Shown piece after piece: positions 9,933 to 18,996 of a stretch of DNA of 64,000 nucleotides. Made by a program: the position numbers and the translations under genes. The notes under the pieces are model-generated. The model made no database searches and was not told the origin of the DNA. It saw only the letters and a program-made list of their open reading frames with translations. The DNA is from an uncultured Draconibacterium sp. (GTDB taxonomy: Bacteria; Bacteroidota; Bacteroidia; Bacteroidales; Prolixibacteraceae). Location of the stretch: the NCBI RefSeq assembly GCF_963675585.1, contig NZ_OY776413.1:372001-436000 (forward strand), written 5' to 3'. Positions within the stretch are counted from its first letter, which is position 1. The number at the start of each line of letters is the position of its first letter.

Positions 9933-11116
9933 TGGCAAATTCACATCAACTAAAACGTGTCGATTTTATTTTCAGAAATGAAAACGATTGGGAAAAGGTC
10001 CTTTCTAACACCATCAAGAAAAGTCCAAATGAACTCATAAACGAGTTAATAAGTTCTGAACTGAAAGGTCGAGGTGGAGCCGGTTTTCCAACCGGATTAA
10101 AATGGAAGCTTACTTCGGAAGCAAAAAGCGATAAAAAATATGTTATCTGTAATGCAGACGAAGGCGAACCCGGAACATTTAAAGACCGCGAAATTCTTTC
10201 AAAAGTTCCTTACAAAGTTCTAACAGCAATGGCTGTGTGCGGATATGTAACCGGAGCAAACGAAGGATTTATTTATTTACGTGGCGAATACCACTTTTTA
10301 AAAGCAGAGCTTGAAAAATCCATCGATGAATTTCAGTACTACTGCAAGGAAATAAAACTCGATTTTAAAATTTCCATTTTTATGGGTAGCGGTGCCTACA
10401 TTTGTGGCGAAGAAACTGCTCTTATGGAATCGATGGAAGGAAAACGCGGCGAACCGCGCAACAAACCACCGTTTCCAACACAAGCAGGTTACAAAGGCAG
10501 ACCTACTGTAATTAATAATGTAGAAACGCTGGTACACACTTTTACCATTTTTAAATACGGAGCCAAAAAATTCTACGATCTGGGCGTTCAATACTCCAGA
10601 GGAACAAAATTATTCTCGGTTTCGGGCGATACTCCAAAACCGGGTATTTATGAACTGGAACTTGGAATGAGCCTCCAGGATTTTGTGTATGAGTTTGGCG
10701 ACGGCGATACAAAAGCCGTTCAGGTAGGTGGTGCATCGGGATTTCTTGTTCCCAGAAAAAAATTCAAAGATGCTGCCATTGGCTTCCAGGGAAAACTTAC
10801 CGGAATCTCATTACCAACCGGTGGATCGATGATGCTTTTTAACAGCTCCCGTTCAATGTTTAATGTACTCGATAATTATCTGGAATTCTTCCGCGAAGAA
10901 TCTTGCGGACAATGCACTCCCTGCCGTGTTGGTTGTCAACAACTTTTACTCGGAATAAAAGCTGTAAAGCGAGGTGATAAACCTGCTGCATATCTCGAAA
11001 AACTGTTACGCCTGACCGAAACCATGCAATACACTGCAAAATGTGGTCTGGGACAGTCAGTTGCCAATTCATTCTCCTCCATAGTCGAGAATTTCAGAGA
11101 AGAGATGATTTATTAA
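9932..11116 (+). CDS. hydB: NuoF-like NAD(H)/FMN flavoprotein subunit of [FeFe] hydrogenase
   Basis: A 394-residue NuoF/HydB/HndC-type subunit. It shows the NADH-binding GRGGAGFPTG motif (about 46-56), the FMN-site ICNADEGEPGTFKDRE stretch (about 72-88), and a [4Fe-4S] site with Cys325, Cys328, Cys331 and Cys371. Bifurcating HydB proteins such as that of Thermotoga carry an extra N-terminal thioredoxin-like domain and C-terminal ferredoxin domains, and both are absent here. It is thus closer in plan to plain NuoF. It is co-transcribed with hydC and hydA. Confidence 0.92.
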   Translation: MANSHQLKRVDFIFRNENDWEKVLSNTIKKSPNELINELISSELKGRGGAGFPTGLKWKLTSEAKSDKKYVICNADEGEPGTFKDREILSKVPYKVLTAMAVCGYVTGANEGFIYLRGEYHFLKAELEKSIDEFQYYCKEIKLDFKISIFMGSGAYICGEETALMESMEGKRGEPRNKPPFPTQAGYKGRPTVINNVETLVHTFTIFKYGAKKFYDLGVQYSRGTKLFSVSGDTPKPGIYELELGMSLQDFVYEFGDGDTKAVQVGGASGFLVPRKKFKDAAIGFQGKLTGISLPTGGSMMLFNSSRSMFNVLDNYLEFFREESCGQCTPCRVGCQQLLLGIKAVKRGDKPAAYLEKLLRLTETMQYTAKCGLGQSVANSFSSIVENFREEMIY

Positions 11117-11137
11117 TCAAGCGGTAAATAGAACAAA

Positions 11138-12928
11138 ATGAGTAAAAAAGTAAATCTTACAATAAACGGTTTTCCGGTGGAAATAGAAGCCGGCAAAACC
11201 ATTTTGGAAGCAGCCGATAGTCAAGGCATAAAAATTCCTACACTTTGTTATCATAAAGATTTGTGCGTTGCAGGTAACTGCCGCGTTTGTGTGGTTGAAG
11301 TTTCCGGACAAAAACGTTTGTCGGCAGCCTGCGCAACACCATGCGAAGAAGGTATGGAAATTCTTACCAACAGCTTAAAAGTGAGAAACTCCAGAAAACA
11401 CATTATTGAATTGTTGCTGACCGAGCACAATGCCGATTGCACTAAATGTTACAGAAACGGCAACTGCGAACTGCAAACACTTGCCTCGGAATACAAAATT
11501 ATGACGCAGGATTTTATCGAACTTGTGCCACTAAAAAAATATTCAATCGATGCGTACTCGCCTTCAATAATGAAAGACGACAGCAAGTGTATTCGTTGCC
11601 AACGTTGCGTACGTACCTGTGCCGAATTACAGGGAGTTAATGCCTTAACCGTTGCGCATAAAGGCGATAAAATGAAAATTACAACTTTCTTCGAAAAACA
11701 TATGCGTGATGTGGTTTGCACCAATTGTGGACAATGTGTAAACCACTGTCCTACCGGTGCGCTGGTTGAAAAAAATTACATAGAAGAGGTTTGGGAAGCC
11801 ATTGCAAATCCGAAAAAACATGTGGTGGTTCAAACAGCTCCTGCAGTTCGCGTTGGCCTTGGTGAAGAACTTGGATTACAACCCGGCTCAAGTGTTACCG
11901 GCAAAATGGTAGCCGCCTTAAAACGTTTGGGTTTTGATTCGGTACTTGACACCGATTTTACTGCCGACTTAACCATTATGGAAGAAGGTACTGAACTATT
12001 AACCCGGCTTAAAAAAGCGCTGGTTGATAAAGATGAAACCGTTGAATTACCAATGGCAACTTCCTGTTCTCCGGGTTGGATAAAATACATCGAACACATG
12101 TATCCTGAACACCTCGGAAAGCTTTCAACCTGTAAATCGCCGCAGCAAATGTTTGGTGCACTGGCAAAAACTTACTATGCAAAAGCTCGGAATCTGGAGC
12201 CCGAGAACATTGTTTCGGTTTCGATTATGCCATGTACAGCCAAAAAATTTGAGGCATTCCGCCCCGAAATGCACGACAGTGGTTATCGCGATGTAGATTA
12301 TGTGTTAACCACCCGCGAGCTGGCTATCCTAATTAAACAAGCCGGCCTTGATTTCAAGCAACTCGAGCCTGTAAAATACGATCGTTTAATGGGCGAATCA
12401 ACAGGGGCAGGAGTTATATTCGGAGCAACCGGAGGTGTAATGGAAGCAGCATTGCGTACAGCCTACGAAATTGTTACCGGTCGCGAAGTTCCTTTCGAAA
12501 ACCTGAATATTACTCCGGTACGCGGGATGGAAGGTATTCGTGAAGCAAGCATTAAAATTGAAAATCCGGTTAAAGACTGGGCATTTCTTGATGGAGTTGA
12601 ACTGAAATGTGCAATTGCTCATGGTCTGATTAATGCCAAAACTGTAATGGACACTGTTAAATCGGGTAAAGCTGATTACCATTTTATTGAATTTATGGCT
12701 TGCCCGGGAGGTTGTTTGGGTGGTGGTGGACAACCCATTCCTACCAATCCCGAAATCAGGCAAAAACGTGCGGAAGCATTGTACGCTGAAGATGGAGCAC
12801 TTTCCTTACGAAAATCACATGAAAATCCTGAGGTAATGAAACTATACAAAGATTTCTTAAAACAACCTCTGGGAGAAGTCTCTCATCATTTGCTTCATAC
12901 AAAATACATTAAACGCGAACGTTATTAA
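11138..12928 (+). CDS. hydA: [FeFe] hydrogenase catalytic subunit
   Basis: A 596-residue group-A type enzyme. The order is an N-terminal 2Fe-2S domain (about 1-80), a His/Cys cluster region (HNADCTKCYRNGNC, about 95-108), a two-[4Fe-4S] ferredoxin domain (about 138-210) and the H-cluster domain. H-cluster motifs are TSCSPGW (308-314), MPCTAKKFE (364-372) and MACPGGCLGGGGQP (520-533). In the first motif the second Cys of the usual TSCCPGW, the proton-relay residue, is Ser311. The enzyme interconverts H2 with protons and electrons and, with HydB/C, NAD(H). The maturases are not in this window. Confidence 0.94.
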   Translation: MSKKVNLTINGFPVEIEAGKTILEAADSQGIKIPTLCYHKDLCVAGNCRVCVVEVSGQKRLSAACATPCEEGMEILTNSLKVRNSRKHIIELLLTEHNADCTKCYRNGNCELQTLASEYKIMTQDFIELVPLKKYSIDAYSPSIMKDDSKCIRCQRCVRTCAELQGVNALTVAHKGDKMKITTFFEKHMRDVVCTNCGQCVNHCPTGALVEKNYIEEVWEAIANPKKHVVVQTAPAVRVGLGEELGLQPGSSVTGKMVAALKRLGFDSVLDTDFTADLTIMEEGTELLTRLKKALVDKDETVELPMATSCSPGWIKYIEHMYPEHLGKLSTCKSPQQMFGALAKTYYAKARNLEPENIVSVSIMPCTAKKFEAFRPEMHDSGYRDVDYVLTTRELAILIKQAGLDFKQLEPVKYDRLMGESTGAGVIFGATGGVMEAALRTAYEIVTGREVPFENLNITPVRGMEGIREASIKIENPVKDWAFLDGVELKCAIAHGLINAKTVMDTVKSGKADYHFIEFMACPGGCLGGGGQPIPTNPEIRQKRAEALYAEDGALSLRKSHENPEVMKLYKDFLKQPLGEVSHHLLHTKYIKRERY

Positions 12929-12956
12929 TCTTTATAAGATGAAGTGAAAAATCATA

Positions 12957-12990
12957 AAAGTCCGGTATCTTTGGTACCGGACTTTATTTT
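12957..12990 (+). terminator. Rho-independent terminator after the hydrogenase operon
   Basis: Perfect 11-bp stem AAAGTCCGGTA (12957-12967) and TACCGGACTTT (12975-12985), with a 7-base loop followed by a T-rich tract. It lies 29 bp after the hydA stop, and the next gene starts only a few bases later. Confidence 0.85.
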
Positions 12991-12995
12991 TATTG

Positions 12996-13487
12996 ATGGA
13001 ACAAGAAGTTTATATCGAATATATAAATACACCTATTGGTTGGCTGGAGCTAAAAACAGATGAAGAAGCACTTTTGTCTGTGAGTTTTGCTGAAACAGAA
13101 GGGCCATCATCCGATAATTTCCCAGCCATTCTGAATGACAGTGCCAAACAACTTATCGAGTATTTTGAGGGAAGTAGAAAAACATTTGAATTAAAACTTT
13201 CTCCTTCGGGTACCGAATTCCAACAATTGGTGTGGGAAAATGTTAAAGCGATTTCGTTTGGAGAAACAGCAACTTACCTCGACATCGCAATCAGAACCGG
13301 CTCAGCTAATAATACTCGAGCCGTTGGGTTGGCCAATGGTAAAAATCCGATTCCTATAATTATACCCTGCCATCGTATAATTGGCAGCAATGGAAAACTT
13401 ACGGGCTATGCGGGCGGCATTGATAAAAAACGATGGCTACTGCAGCATGAGTTAAAGCATTCTGAGAATACAAATTTACTTTTCTAG
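12996..13487 (+). CDS. ogt: Methylated-DNA--protein-cysteine methyltransferase
   Basis: A 163-residue Ogt/MGMT-type protein. The active-site motif IPCHRIIGSNGKLTGYAGG carries the alkyl-accepting Cys125. It takes O6-alkyl groups from guanine onto itself in a suicide reaction. The ATG at 12996 is preferred over a TTG one codon upstream. The start lies right after the hydA terminator, so it needs its own promoter or read-through. An N-terminal ribonuclease-like domain precedes the catalytic C-terminus, as usual. Confidence 0.93.
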   Translation: MEQEVYIEYINTPIGWLELKTDEEALLSVSFAETEGPSSDNFPAILNDSAKQLIEYFEGSRKTFELKLSPSGTEFQQLVWENVKAISFGETATYLDIAIRTGSANNTRAVGLANGKNPIPIIIPCHRIIGSNGKLTGYAGGIDKKRWLLQHELKHSENTNLLF

Positions 13488-13802
13488 TCCCATATTTGGA
13501 ATTTTGTCCCATATGCGAGCTGGTAAAATTTCCTGGCACGATACTAATTTACTGACTACGTGCACCTTATCCTTTTTGGCTTAACAATTGGTTATATTGG
13601 ATTCAGAAATTAAGAAGATAAAAAATTAGGGTTACACAATCATCTTAAAAAATTTAAATGGAACTTATGGGTTTGGGTTCCATTTTTTTTGTGCCTGATT
13701 TTTCGAAAACGGTAAAATTTTATCATTCCTTTTCCACTTTTTTTTGACTTCTAAAAACTTCTTTGTACACTTACCGTTATCATTTTAAATTCATACCTAA
13801 AA
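13488..13802 (+). terminator. Intergenic region with terminator hairpin (13656-13690)
   Basis: A gene-free 315 bp. It contains the stem AAATGGAAC (13656-13664) / GTTCCATTT (13677-13685) followed by a T run, a good intrinsic terminator reading +. It is 170 bp beyond the ogt stop, so it may close a longer ogt transcript or a small RNA between the two. Nothing else recognisable is seen. Confidence 0.65.
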
Positions 13803-14762
13803 ATGTTTAAGAATAACCTATTACTTGCTTTAAGCCTTCTATTTTTTGTATCTGCATTTTCGCAAAACAGATATACCGAACCTTCGTTTGATGAGATTAG
13901 CGTGGAAACGTTAACCTATGCAACAAAAGAAGGAGAAAACCTTGATTTGGATATTTACCTGCCAATGGCCGATGCTGAAACAGAACGTGCCACACTAATT
14001 TATGTACACGGTGGTGGATTTAGTGTTGGACAACGCGACAATGAAGGCATTCAGGATTTTTGTACACGAATGGCCAATCATGGTTACGTTGTGGCTTCAA
14101 TTTCGTACCGTTTAACACGAAAAGGAACACCGGAAGCATTCGGATGCGATTGTCCGGCAAATGATAAACTAAATACTTTTTATGCCGCAGTTGAGGATCT
14201 TCAGGATGCAACCTTCTTTCTGATTGAGAACAGGGAACAGTTTGGCATCGATCCTCAGAAAATTATTCTGGCAGGGAGCAGTGCCGGAGCGGAGACTGCG
14301 CTAAACACGGCCTATCAGCCGCCTTACTGTTACGGACTCGACTCGGGACCGGTGTCGTTTGCCGGTGTTATCGGTATGGCCGGTGCAATTCCCGACACAG
14401 CAGTAATTTACGATGAATCAGCCGTTCCATCCTTACTTTTTCATGGAACTGATGATCCGCTTGTCCCCTACGCAACTGCTCCACATCATTATTGCGATAA
14501 AGACAAAGCCGGTTATTTAATTCTGCATGGTTCACAATCAATTGCAGAAAAACTTCATCAGCTTAATACACCTTACTGGTTGCACACCTCGTGCGGTGCC
14601 GGACACGAAATGGCCAGCAAACCTATGGAAGACTATTTTGATGTTATAGTTGAATTTTGCAACACTTTTGTTGTAAAAGGCGAAGGCGACGAACGTCAAA
14701 CAATAATCGAAGGGAAACAAAATACCGATAATTATACATTTTATAACTTCTGCACAAAATGA
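13803..14762 (+). CDS. Secreted alpha/beta-hydrolase (carboxylesterase/lipase-like)
   Basis: A 319-residue protein with a signal peptide (1-20). It has an oxyanion-hole HGGGF motif (about residues 73-77) and the nucleophile elbow GSSAGAE (about 158-164). A later Asp in LLFHGTDDPLVPY and a His in CGAGHEM complete a plausible Ser-Asp-His triad. This layout matches the BD-FAE/carboxylesterase group, secreted in Bacteroidota. The substrate is unknown. Its stop overlaps the next start (ATGA), so it is co-translated with the phosphatase-fold gene that follows. Confidence 0.85.
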   Translation: MFKNNLLLALSLLFFVSAFSQNRYTEPSFDEISVETLTYATKEGENLDLDIYLPMADAETERATLIYVHGGGFSVGQRDNEGIQDFCTRMANHGYVVASISYRLTRKGTPEAFGCDCPANDKLNTFYAAVEDLQDATFFLIENREQFGIDPQKIILAGSSAGAETALNTAYQPPYCYGLDSGPVSFAGVIGMAGAIPDTAVIYDESAVPSLLFHGTDDPLVPYATAPHHYCDKDKAGYLILHGSQSIAEKLHQLNTPYWLHTSCGAGHEMASKPMEDYFDVIVEFCNTFVVKGEGDERQTIIEGKQNTDNYTFYNFCTK

Positions 14763-15592
14763 AAAAATTGATTGTAATTTTATTGCTAATTCTTCCGGCA
14801 ACCTTATTTGCCCAACAAATGAATATAATGTCATTCAATATCAGGTTTAATAATCCAGGCGACGGAATAAACGCGTGGCCCAACCGGGTTGAGATGGTAA
14901 ACGGATTGCTAAAATTCCACGAGCCCGACATATTTGGATTGCAGGAAGCGCTGCACGGACAAATTCTGGATATTGAAAAAGGCCTGCCCGGTTACGAATG
15001 GTTTGGAGTAGGTCGCGATGATGGTGATAAAGCCGGAGAATTTTCGCCAATATTTTTTAATAAAGCCAAATTAATTTTAATCGAGAAAGGGCATTTCTGG
15101 CTTTCTGAAAATTGTGAAAAACCAGGTTTAGGCTGGGATGCTGCCTGCACCCGAATTGTTACATGGGGTAAATTCCAGTCAAAAGTAACCGGTAAACAGT
15201 TTTTTGTGTTTAACACCCACTTTGATCACATTGGTGATGAAGCCCGCAAAAACTCAGCGATCCTGATTCGGGACAAAATGGAAGAAATGACCTACAAAAA
15301 CAATCTGCCGGTAATATTAACGGGTGATTTTAATCTTACTCCCGACCAGCTTCCTATTTCTCTGCTTAAAAAATTTATGAGCGACAGCCGAGATATTTCC
15401 GAAGAATCGCCTTATGGCCCGGTTGGAACTTTTCAGGGCTTTAAAATGGGAGAAGAAAAAGACAATCGTATTGATTACATTTTTGTGAGCGGTGGCATTA
15501 AAGTACTTAAATATGCGGCCATAAGCGACAATAAAGATCAACGAATGCCTTCAGATCATTTGCCGGTTTTTGCAAAAGTACAGTTGAAATAA
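14759..15592 (+). CDS. Secreted endonuclease/exonuclease/phosphatase-family hydrolase
   Basis: A 277-residue protein with a signal peptide (1-19) and the EEP fold landmarks: MSFNIRFNNPGDG, FGLQEAL (metal-binding Glu), FNTHFDH, LTGDFNLTPD and a final SDHLPVFAKV with the catalytic His. Secreted EEP proteins in Bacteroidota act on phosphodiesters or sugar phosphates. It overlaps the upstream esterase by 4 bp, suggesting a joint extracellular catabolic role. Confidence 0.88.
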   Translation: MKKLIVILLLILPATLFAQQMNIMSFNIRFNNPGDGINAWPNRVEMVNGLLKFHEPDIFGLQEALHGQILDIEKGLPGYEWFGVGRDDGDKAGEFSPIFFNKAKLILIEKGHFWLSENCEKPGLGWDAACTRIVTWGKFQSKVTGKQFFVFNTHFDHIGDEARKNSAILIRDKMEEMTYKNNLPVILTGDFNLTPDQLPISLLKKFMSDSRDISEESPYGPVGTFQGFKMGEEKDNRIDYIFVSGGIKVLKYAAISDNKDQRMPSDHLPVFAKVQLK

Positions 15593-15630
15593 AAGTTGTT
15601 TTTTAGAAGCTTTTCTGTTTTCTTAGTGGA

Positions 15631-17007
15631 ATGCTTGAAAATCCTGGTCAACTCATTATTAAAATTTCAGATGGAATTTGGGGAGCCCCAATATTAATTC
15701 TGCTGTTGGGCGGTGGATTCTACTTTTTGGTTTATTCGCGTTTGGCCCCACTTCGATACATTGGGCATGCCCTCCAAATTTTAACAGGCAAATACGACGA
15801 TCCGAACGAACCGGGACAACTACGCCACTACCAGGCGCTGTCCACTGCGTTGGCCGGTACCGTTGGCATGGGAAATGTAAGCGGTGTTGCTGTAGCCATT
15901 ACAATGGGTGGCCCGGGTGCTATTTTCTGGATGTGGGTTTCTGCACTTTTGGGAGTAAGTACCAAATTTTTCACTTGCTCGCTGGCGGTAATGTTCCGTG
16001 GAAAAGACGATGCAGGAGAAATTCAGGGCGGACCAATGTATTACATCACCGAAGGGCTTGGAAAACACTGGCGACCCGTTGCCGTATTTTTTGCCTTAAT
16101 GGCAATGATTGGCGTTTCTCCTCTGTTCCAGGCCAATCAGCTCACCCAAATGGTGCGCGACGTACTTCTTGTCCCAAATAATATTGAAGCTTCGTTTCAA
16201 ACAAATTTAATTACCGGAATTGTAATCTCAATTTTTGTGGGGTTGGTGGTTATTGGCGGTATAAAACGAATTGGAAACGTAACCGGGAAACTGGTTCCAA
16301 CAATGGTAGTTGTTTATACTGTAACTGTTTTGTACATTATTTTCTCCAACAGCTCGCAAATTATTCCGGCTTTTCAAACCATTTTCCACGATGCTTTTAC
16401 AGGTGATGCTGTGCTTGGCGGCGCGCTCGGTGCAATTATTATTACCGGAGTTCGCAGAGCAGCTTTTTCAAACGAAGCAGGATTAGGTACCGCGCCAATG
16501 GCACACGGTGCAGCAAAAACCAACGAACCCATCCGCGAAGGTTTGGTAGCCATGTTGGGACCAATTATCGATACAATTATTGTTTGTACCATGACAGCAC
16601 TGGCAATTATAATCACAAACACATGGATACACAGCGATGCCGACGGAATAACCCTGACTGCACAGGCATTTGACTCTGCCATTCCGTTTTTCGGGAAATA
16701 CATTCTGTCAATTTGTGTCATTTTCTTTTCAATGTCTACCATGTTTGCATTCCCGTATTACGGTGTAAAGTGCCTCGGTTTTGTTGCCGGAACGAAATAC
16801 CAGAATAGTTACAATTATGTATTTGTTGCAGTAATTATTATTGGTGCAGTATCAAACCTCCGGGTAATTATTGGCCTTATCGATATTGCTTTTGCGCTAA
16901 TGGCATTTCCAACTGTTATTTCTACCATACTGCTGTCGCCACATGTTAAACGTGCATCTAAAGATTATTTCAAACGTTTAAAAGAGGAAAAATTCGTAAC
17001 GAAATAA
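15631..17007 (+). CDS. Sodium:alanine/glycine symporter (AGCS family)
   Basis: A 458-residue inner-membrane transporter with about 10-11 hydrophobic segments. It carries AGCS signatures: the N-terminal ALAGTVGMGNVSGVAVAI, then GGPGAIFWMWVSALLG, and the central AAFSNEAGLGTAPMAHGAAKT. The family imports small neutral amino acids with Na+. It stands 38 bp after the EEP gene and may be read from the same transcript. Confidence 0.92.
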   Translation: MLENPGQLIIKISDGIWGAPILILLLGGGFYFLVYSRLAPLRYIGHALQILTGKYDDPNEPGQLRHYQALSTALAGTVGMGNVSGVAVAITMGGPGAIFWMWVSALLGVSTKFFTCSLAVMFRGKDDAGEIQGGPMYYITEGLGKHWRPVAVFFALMAMIGVSPLFQANQLTQMVRDVLLVPNNIEASFQTNLITGIVISIFVGLVVIGGIKRIGNVTGKLVPTMVVVYTVTVLYIIFSNSSQIIPAFQTIFHDAFTGDAVLGGALGAIIITGVRRAAFSNEAGLGTAPMAHGAAKTNEPIREGLVAMLGPIIDTIIVCTMTALAIIITNTWIHSDADGITLTAQAFDSAIPFFGKYILSICVIFFSMSTMFAFPYYGVKCLGFVAGTKYQNSYNYVFVAVIIIGAVSNLRVIIGLIDIAFALMAFPTVISTILLSPHVKRASKDYFKRLKEEKFVTK

Positions 17008-17076
17008 ACACGTTTCGGTCCTCATTCAATTTTATCTGCTCAATAACATCTATACCCGAGCTTGTTAATTAATTTT

Positions 17077-17106
17077 TATATTGTACTATTGTAGTATTAC
17101 AATATA
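17077..17106 (+). promoter_or_regulatory. Palindromic operator upstream of the GntR gene
   Basis: A perfect 9-bp inverted repeat TATATTGTA (17077-17085) / TACAATATA (17098-17106), with a nested TACTA..TAGTA in the 12-bp centre, sits 21 bp before the regulator's ATG. This is the size and position expected for an autoregulatory GntR (YtrA-type) operator. Confidence 0.6.
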
Positions 17107-17127
17107 GTTTTATATCAATATTCCAAA

Positions 17128-17502
17128 ATGATAGATTTCAAATTAGATCCAAAAGCCGGTGTTCCGTTTTACAGGCAAATTATCGACCAGATAAAATATG
17201 GAATTGCTTCCGGAAATTTACAGGTTGGCGAACAACTACCTACTGTCCGAGGTTTGGCAGTTGAACTTAAAGTGAATTTAAACACTGTATCAAAAGCCTA
17301 CAAAGAACTAGAAATTCAAAACATTCTTGAAACACATTTGGGTTCCGGAACATTTATCGGAAATAGCGATTTTAAAATTACACCCAGGCAAAAAAAGGAG
17401 AAACTACATAGCATTTGCCGTGAATTTTTAACCATTGCTTCGAGCTACGGATTCACGACTTCCGATTTAATTACAGAATTAAATGAAATGCAAAAAAATT
17501 AA
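17128..17502 (+). CDS. GntR-family transcriptional regulator, YtrA type
   Basis: A 124-residue protein with an N-terminal winged helix (about 8-75: PFYRQIIDQIKYGIASGNLQVGEQLPTVRGLA, VNLNTVSKAYKELE) and a short C-terminal dimerisation tail. This is the plan of the small YtrA subfamily, which often controls adjacent membrane-protein genes. The SPFH gene follows after 28 bp and an ExbB-like gene after that. A perfect palindrome lies just upstream, so it probably represses its own operon. Confidence 0.88.
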   Translation: MIDFKLDPKAGVPFYRQIIDQIKYGIASGNLQVGEQLPTVRGLAVELKVNLNTVSKAYKELEIQNILETHLGSGTFIGNSDFKITPRQKKEKLHSICREFLTIASSYGFTTSDLITELNEMQKN

Positions 17503-17530
17503 AAACCAATAACCTTTAAATTCTTAAATC

Positions 17531-18412
17531 ATGCTAAACAAATCCAGAAATCTCAGATTCTTTAATCCCATTTCAACCACATTGCTTATTATTATGCTTG
17601 CCTTAATTGGTCTGTTATTCTATCTCGGCATAATCAACATCGTCGTTTCAATACCAGGTGCAGCATTTGCTTTATTAATAGCCTCGTCAATCCACATTGC
17701 CGATCAGTGGGAAAAAGCGGTGGTTTTACGCATGGGAAAATTTACCGGATTAAGAGGCCCCGGTCTTTTTGTGATTATTCCAATAATCGACCGGGTTGAT
17801 AATTTCATTGATCAACGAATTCGTGTTACCGACTTTAAAGCTGAGGAAACATTAACGAAAGACACGGTTCCGGTTAACGTTGATGCCATTGTTTACTGGA
17901 CTGTTTGGGATGCTGAAAAGGCAGCTCTCGAAGTGCAAGAATATATACGTGCGGTAGGCTATATTGCGCAAACCGGCTTACGCGAAATAATTGGGAAACA
18001 TGATTTGGCTGATTTGTTGCAAAATCGCGAGAAAATTGCTGAAGCAATGCAAATAACCCTCGATGAACATACTAATCCATGGGGAATTACCTGCCAAACT
18101 GTAGGAATTAAAGACGTGATAATTCCTAAAACACTGGCCGATGCAATGAGCAAACAAGCGCAAGCCGAACGCGAACGTCAGGCCCGTGTTATTCTGGGAA
18201 CTGCTGAAACCGAGATTGCGGAAAAATTTGAAGAAGCCAGTCGCAAATACATCAATAATCCGGTGGCACTGCAATTGCGCGGAATGAACATGTTATTCGA
18301 AGGACTGAAAGAAAAAGGTTCGATGGTAATTGTTCCAAGTTCCGCTCTCGACTCCATGAACTTAGGAGCAATGGGAGGATTAGTTTCCCTGGCCAAAAGC
18401 AATGAACAGTAA
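17531..18412 (+). CDS. SPFH/band-7 (slipin-like) membrane protein
   Basis: A 293-residue protein. Two hydrophobic segments (about 18-58) anchor the N-terminus, followed by an SPFH/PHB domain (about 60-230: WEKAVVLRMGKFTGLRGPGLFVIIPIIDRV). The C-terminal part (SSALDSMNLG) is typical of slipins. Such proteins form oligomeric membrane microdomain scaffolds. It is second in the GntR-SPFH-ExbB-like unit. Confidence 0.88.
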   Translation: MLNKSRNLRFFNPISTTLLIIMLALIGLLFYLGIINIVVSIPGAAFALLIASSIHIADQWEKAVVLRMGKFTGLRGPGLFVIIPIIDRVDNFIDQRIRVTDFKAEETLTKDTVPVNVDAIVYWTVWDAEKAALEVQEYIRAVGYIAQTGLREIIGKHDLADLLQNREKIAEAMQITLDEHTNPWGITCQTVGIKDVIIPKTLADAMSKQAQAERERQARVILGTAETEIAEKFEEASRKYINNPVALQLRGMNMLFEGLKEKGSMVIVPSSALDSMNLGAMGGLVSLAKSNEQ

Positions 18413-18464
18413 TTTACCATAATACATTTCAGAACAACGTAACAACAACTAAAAACAAAAAACA

Positions 18465-18875
18465 ATGTCAGTAGCCGATTTACTAAAAGAAAACTTTATT
18501 GATGGAGGTCCAATTTTTATGACACTTCATTATCTGATGTGGATTCTTGTAATTGTGTTTACAGTAAAAGCCACAAAAATCCTGCACGCAACAAATTGTG
18601 ATTACCAAAAACTGGAAAAACTTAGCACTACCATTCTGTTTATTGGCGGTTTTGGATTACTTTTTTCCTTGTTTTACCGAACCATGGGAATGTACAGTGC
18701 TTTCTCGGTTCTTGAAACAAGCGGTGATATTTCGCCAAGCCTTGTAGCCGGTGGTCTAAAAGCATCACTAATTGCTCCGCTTTATTCACTTTTTTTGTTC
18801 CTTGTCACCGCTTTAATTTGGTTTGTTTTCAGACTTAAAAGTATTGAGGTAAAATTCGCAGGTATATTAAATTGA
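18465..18875 (+). CDS. Small MotA/TolQ/ExbB-like membrane protein
   Basis: A 136-residue protein with three or four membrane segments. The stretch FYRTMGMYSAFSVLETSGDISPSLVAGGLKASLIAP mirrors the pore-helix region of ExbB/TolQ/MotA proteins. It is shorter than typical ExbB, and no ExbD partner is beside it. Co-location with a slipin gene and GntR suggests a membrane-stress or membrane-organisation unit. The function is inferred from fold only. Confidence 0.6.
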   Translation: MSVADLLKENFIDGGPIFMTLHYLMWILVIVFTVKATKILHATNCDYQKLEKLSTTILFIGGFGLLFSLFYRTMGMYSAFSVLETSGDISPSLVAGGLKASLIAPLYSLFLFLVTALIWFVFRLKSIEVKFAGILN

Positions 18876-18912
18876 AAAACCTCACACAATAAAACAATGT
18901 TCAAAGGTTCAG

Positions 18913-18943
18913 AAAATCTTCTCTTTAGGGAGAAGATTTTTTT
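18913..18943 (+). terminator. Rho-independent terminator
   Basis: Stem AAAATCTTCTC (18913-18923) / GAGAAGATTTT (18930-18940) with a short TTTAGG loop and trailing Ts, 37 bp after the ExbB-like stop. It closes the GntR-SPFH-ExbB-like unit. Confidence 0.8.
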
Positions 18944-18996
18944 ATTTCTATTTCTTTTGTTTTCGTACATTTGGTCCACTTAAAACTTTCATCTTC

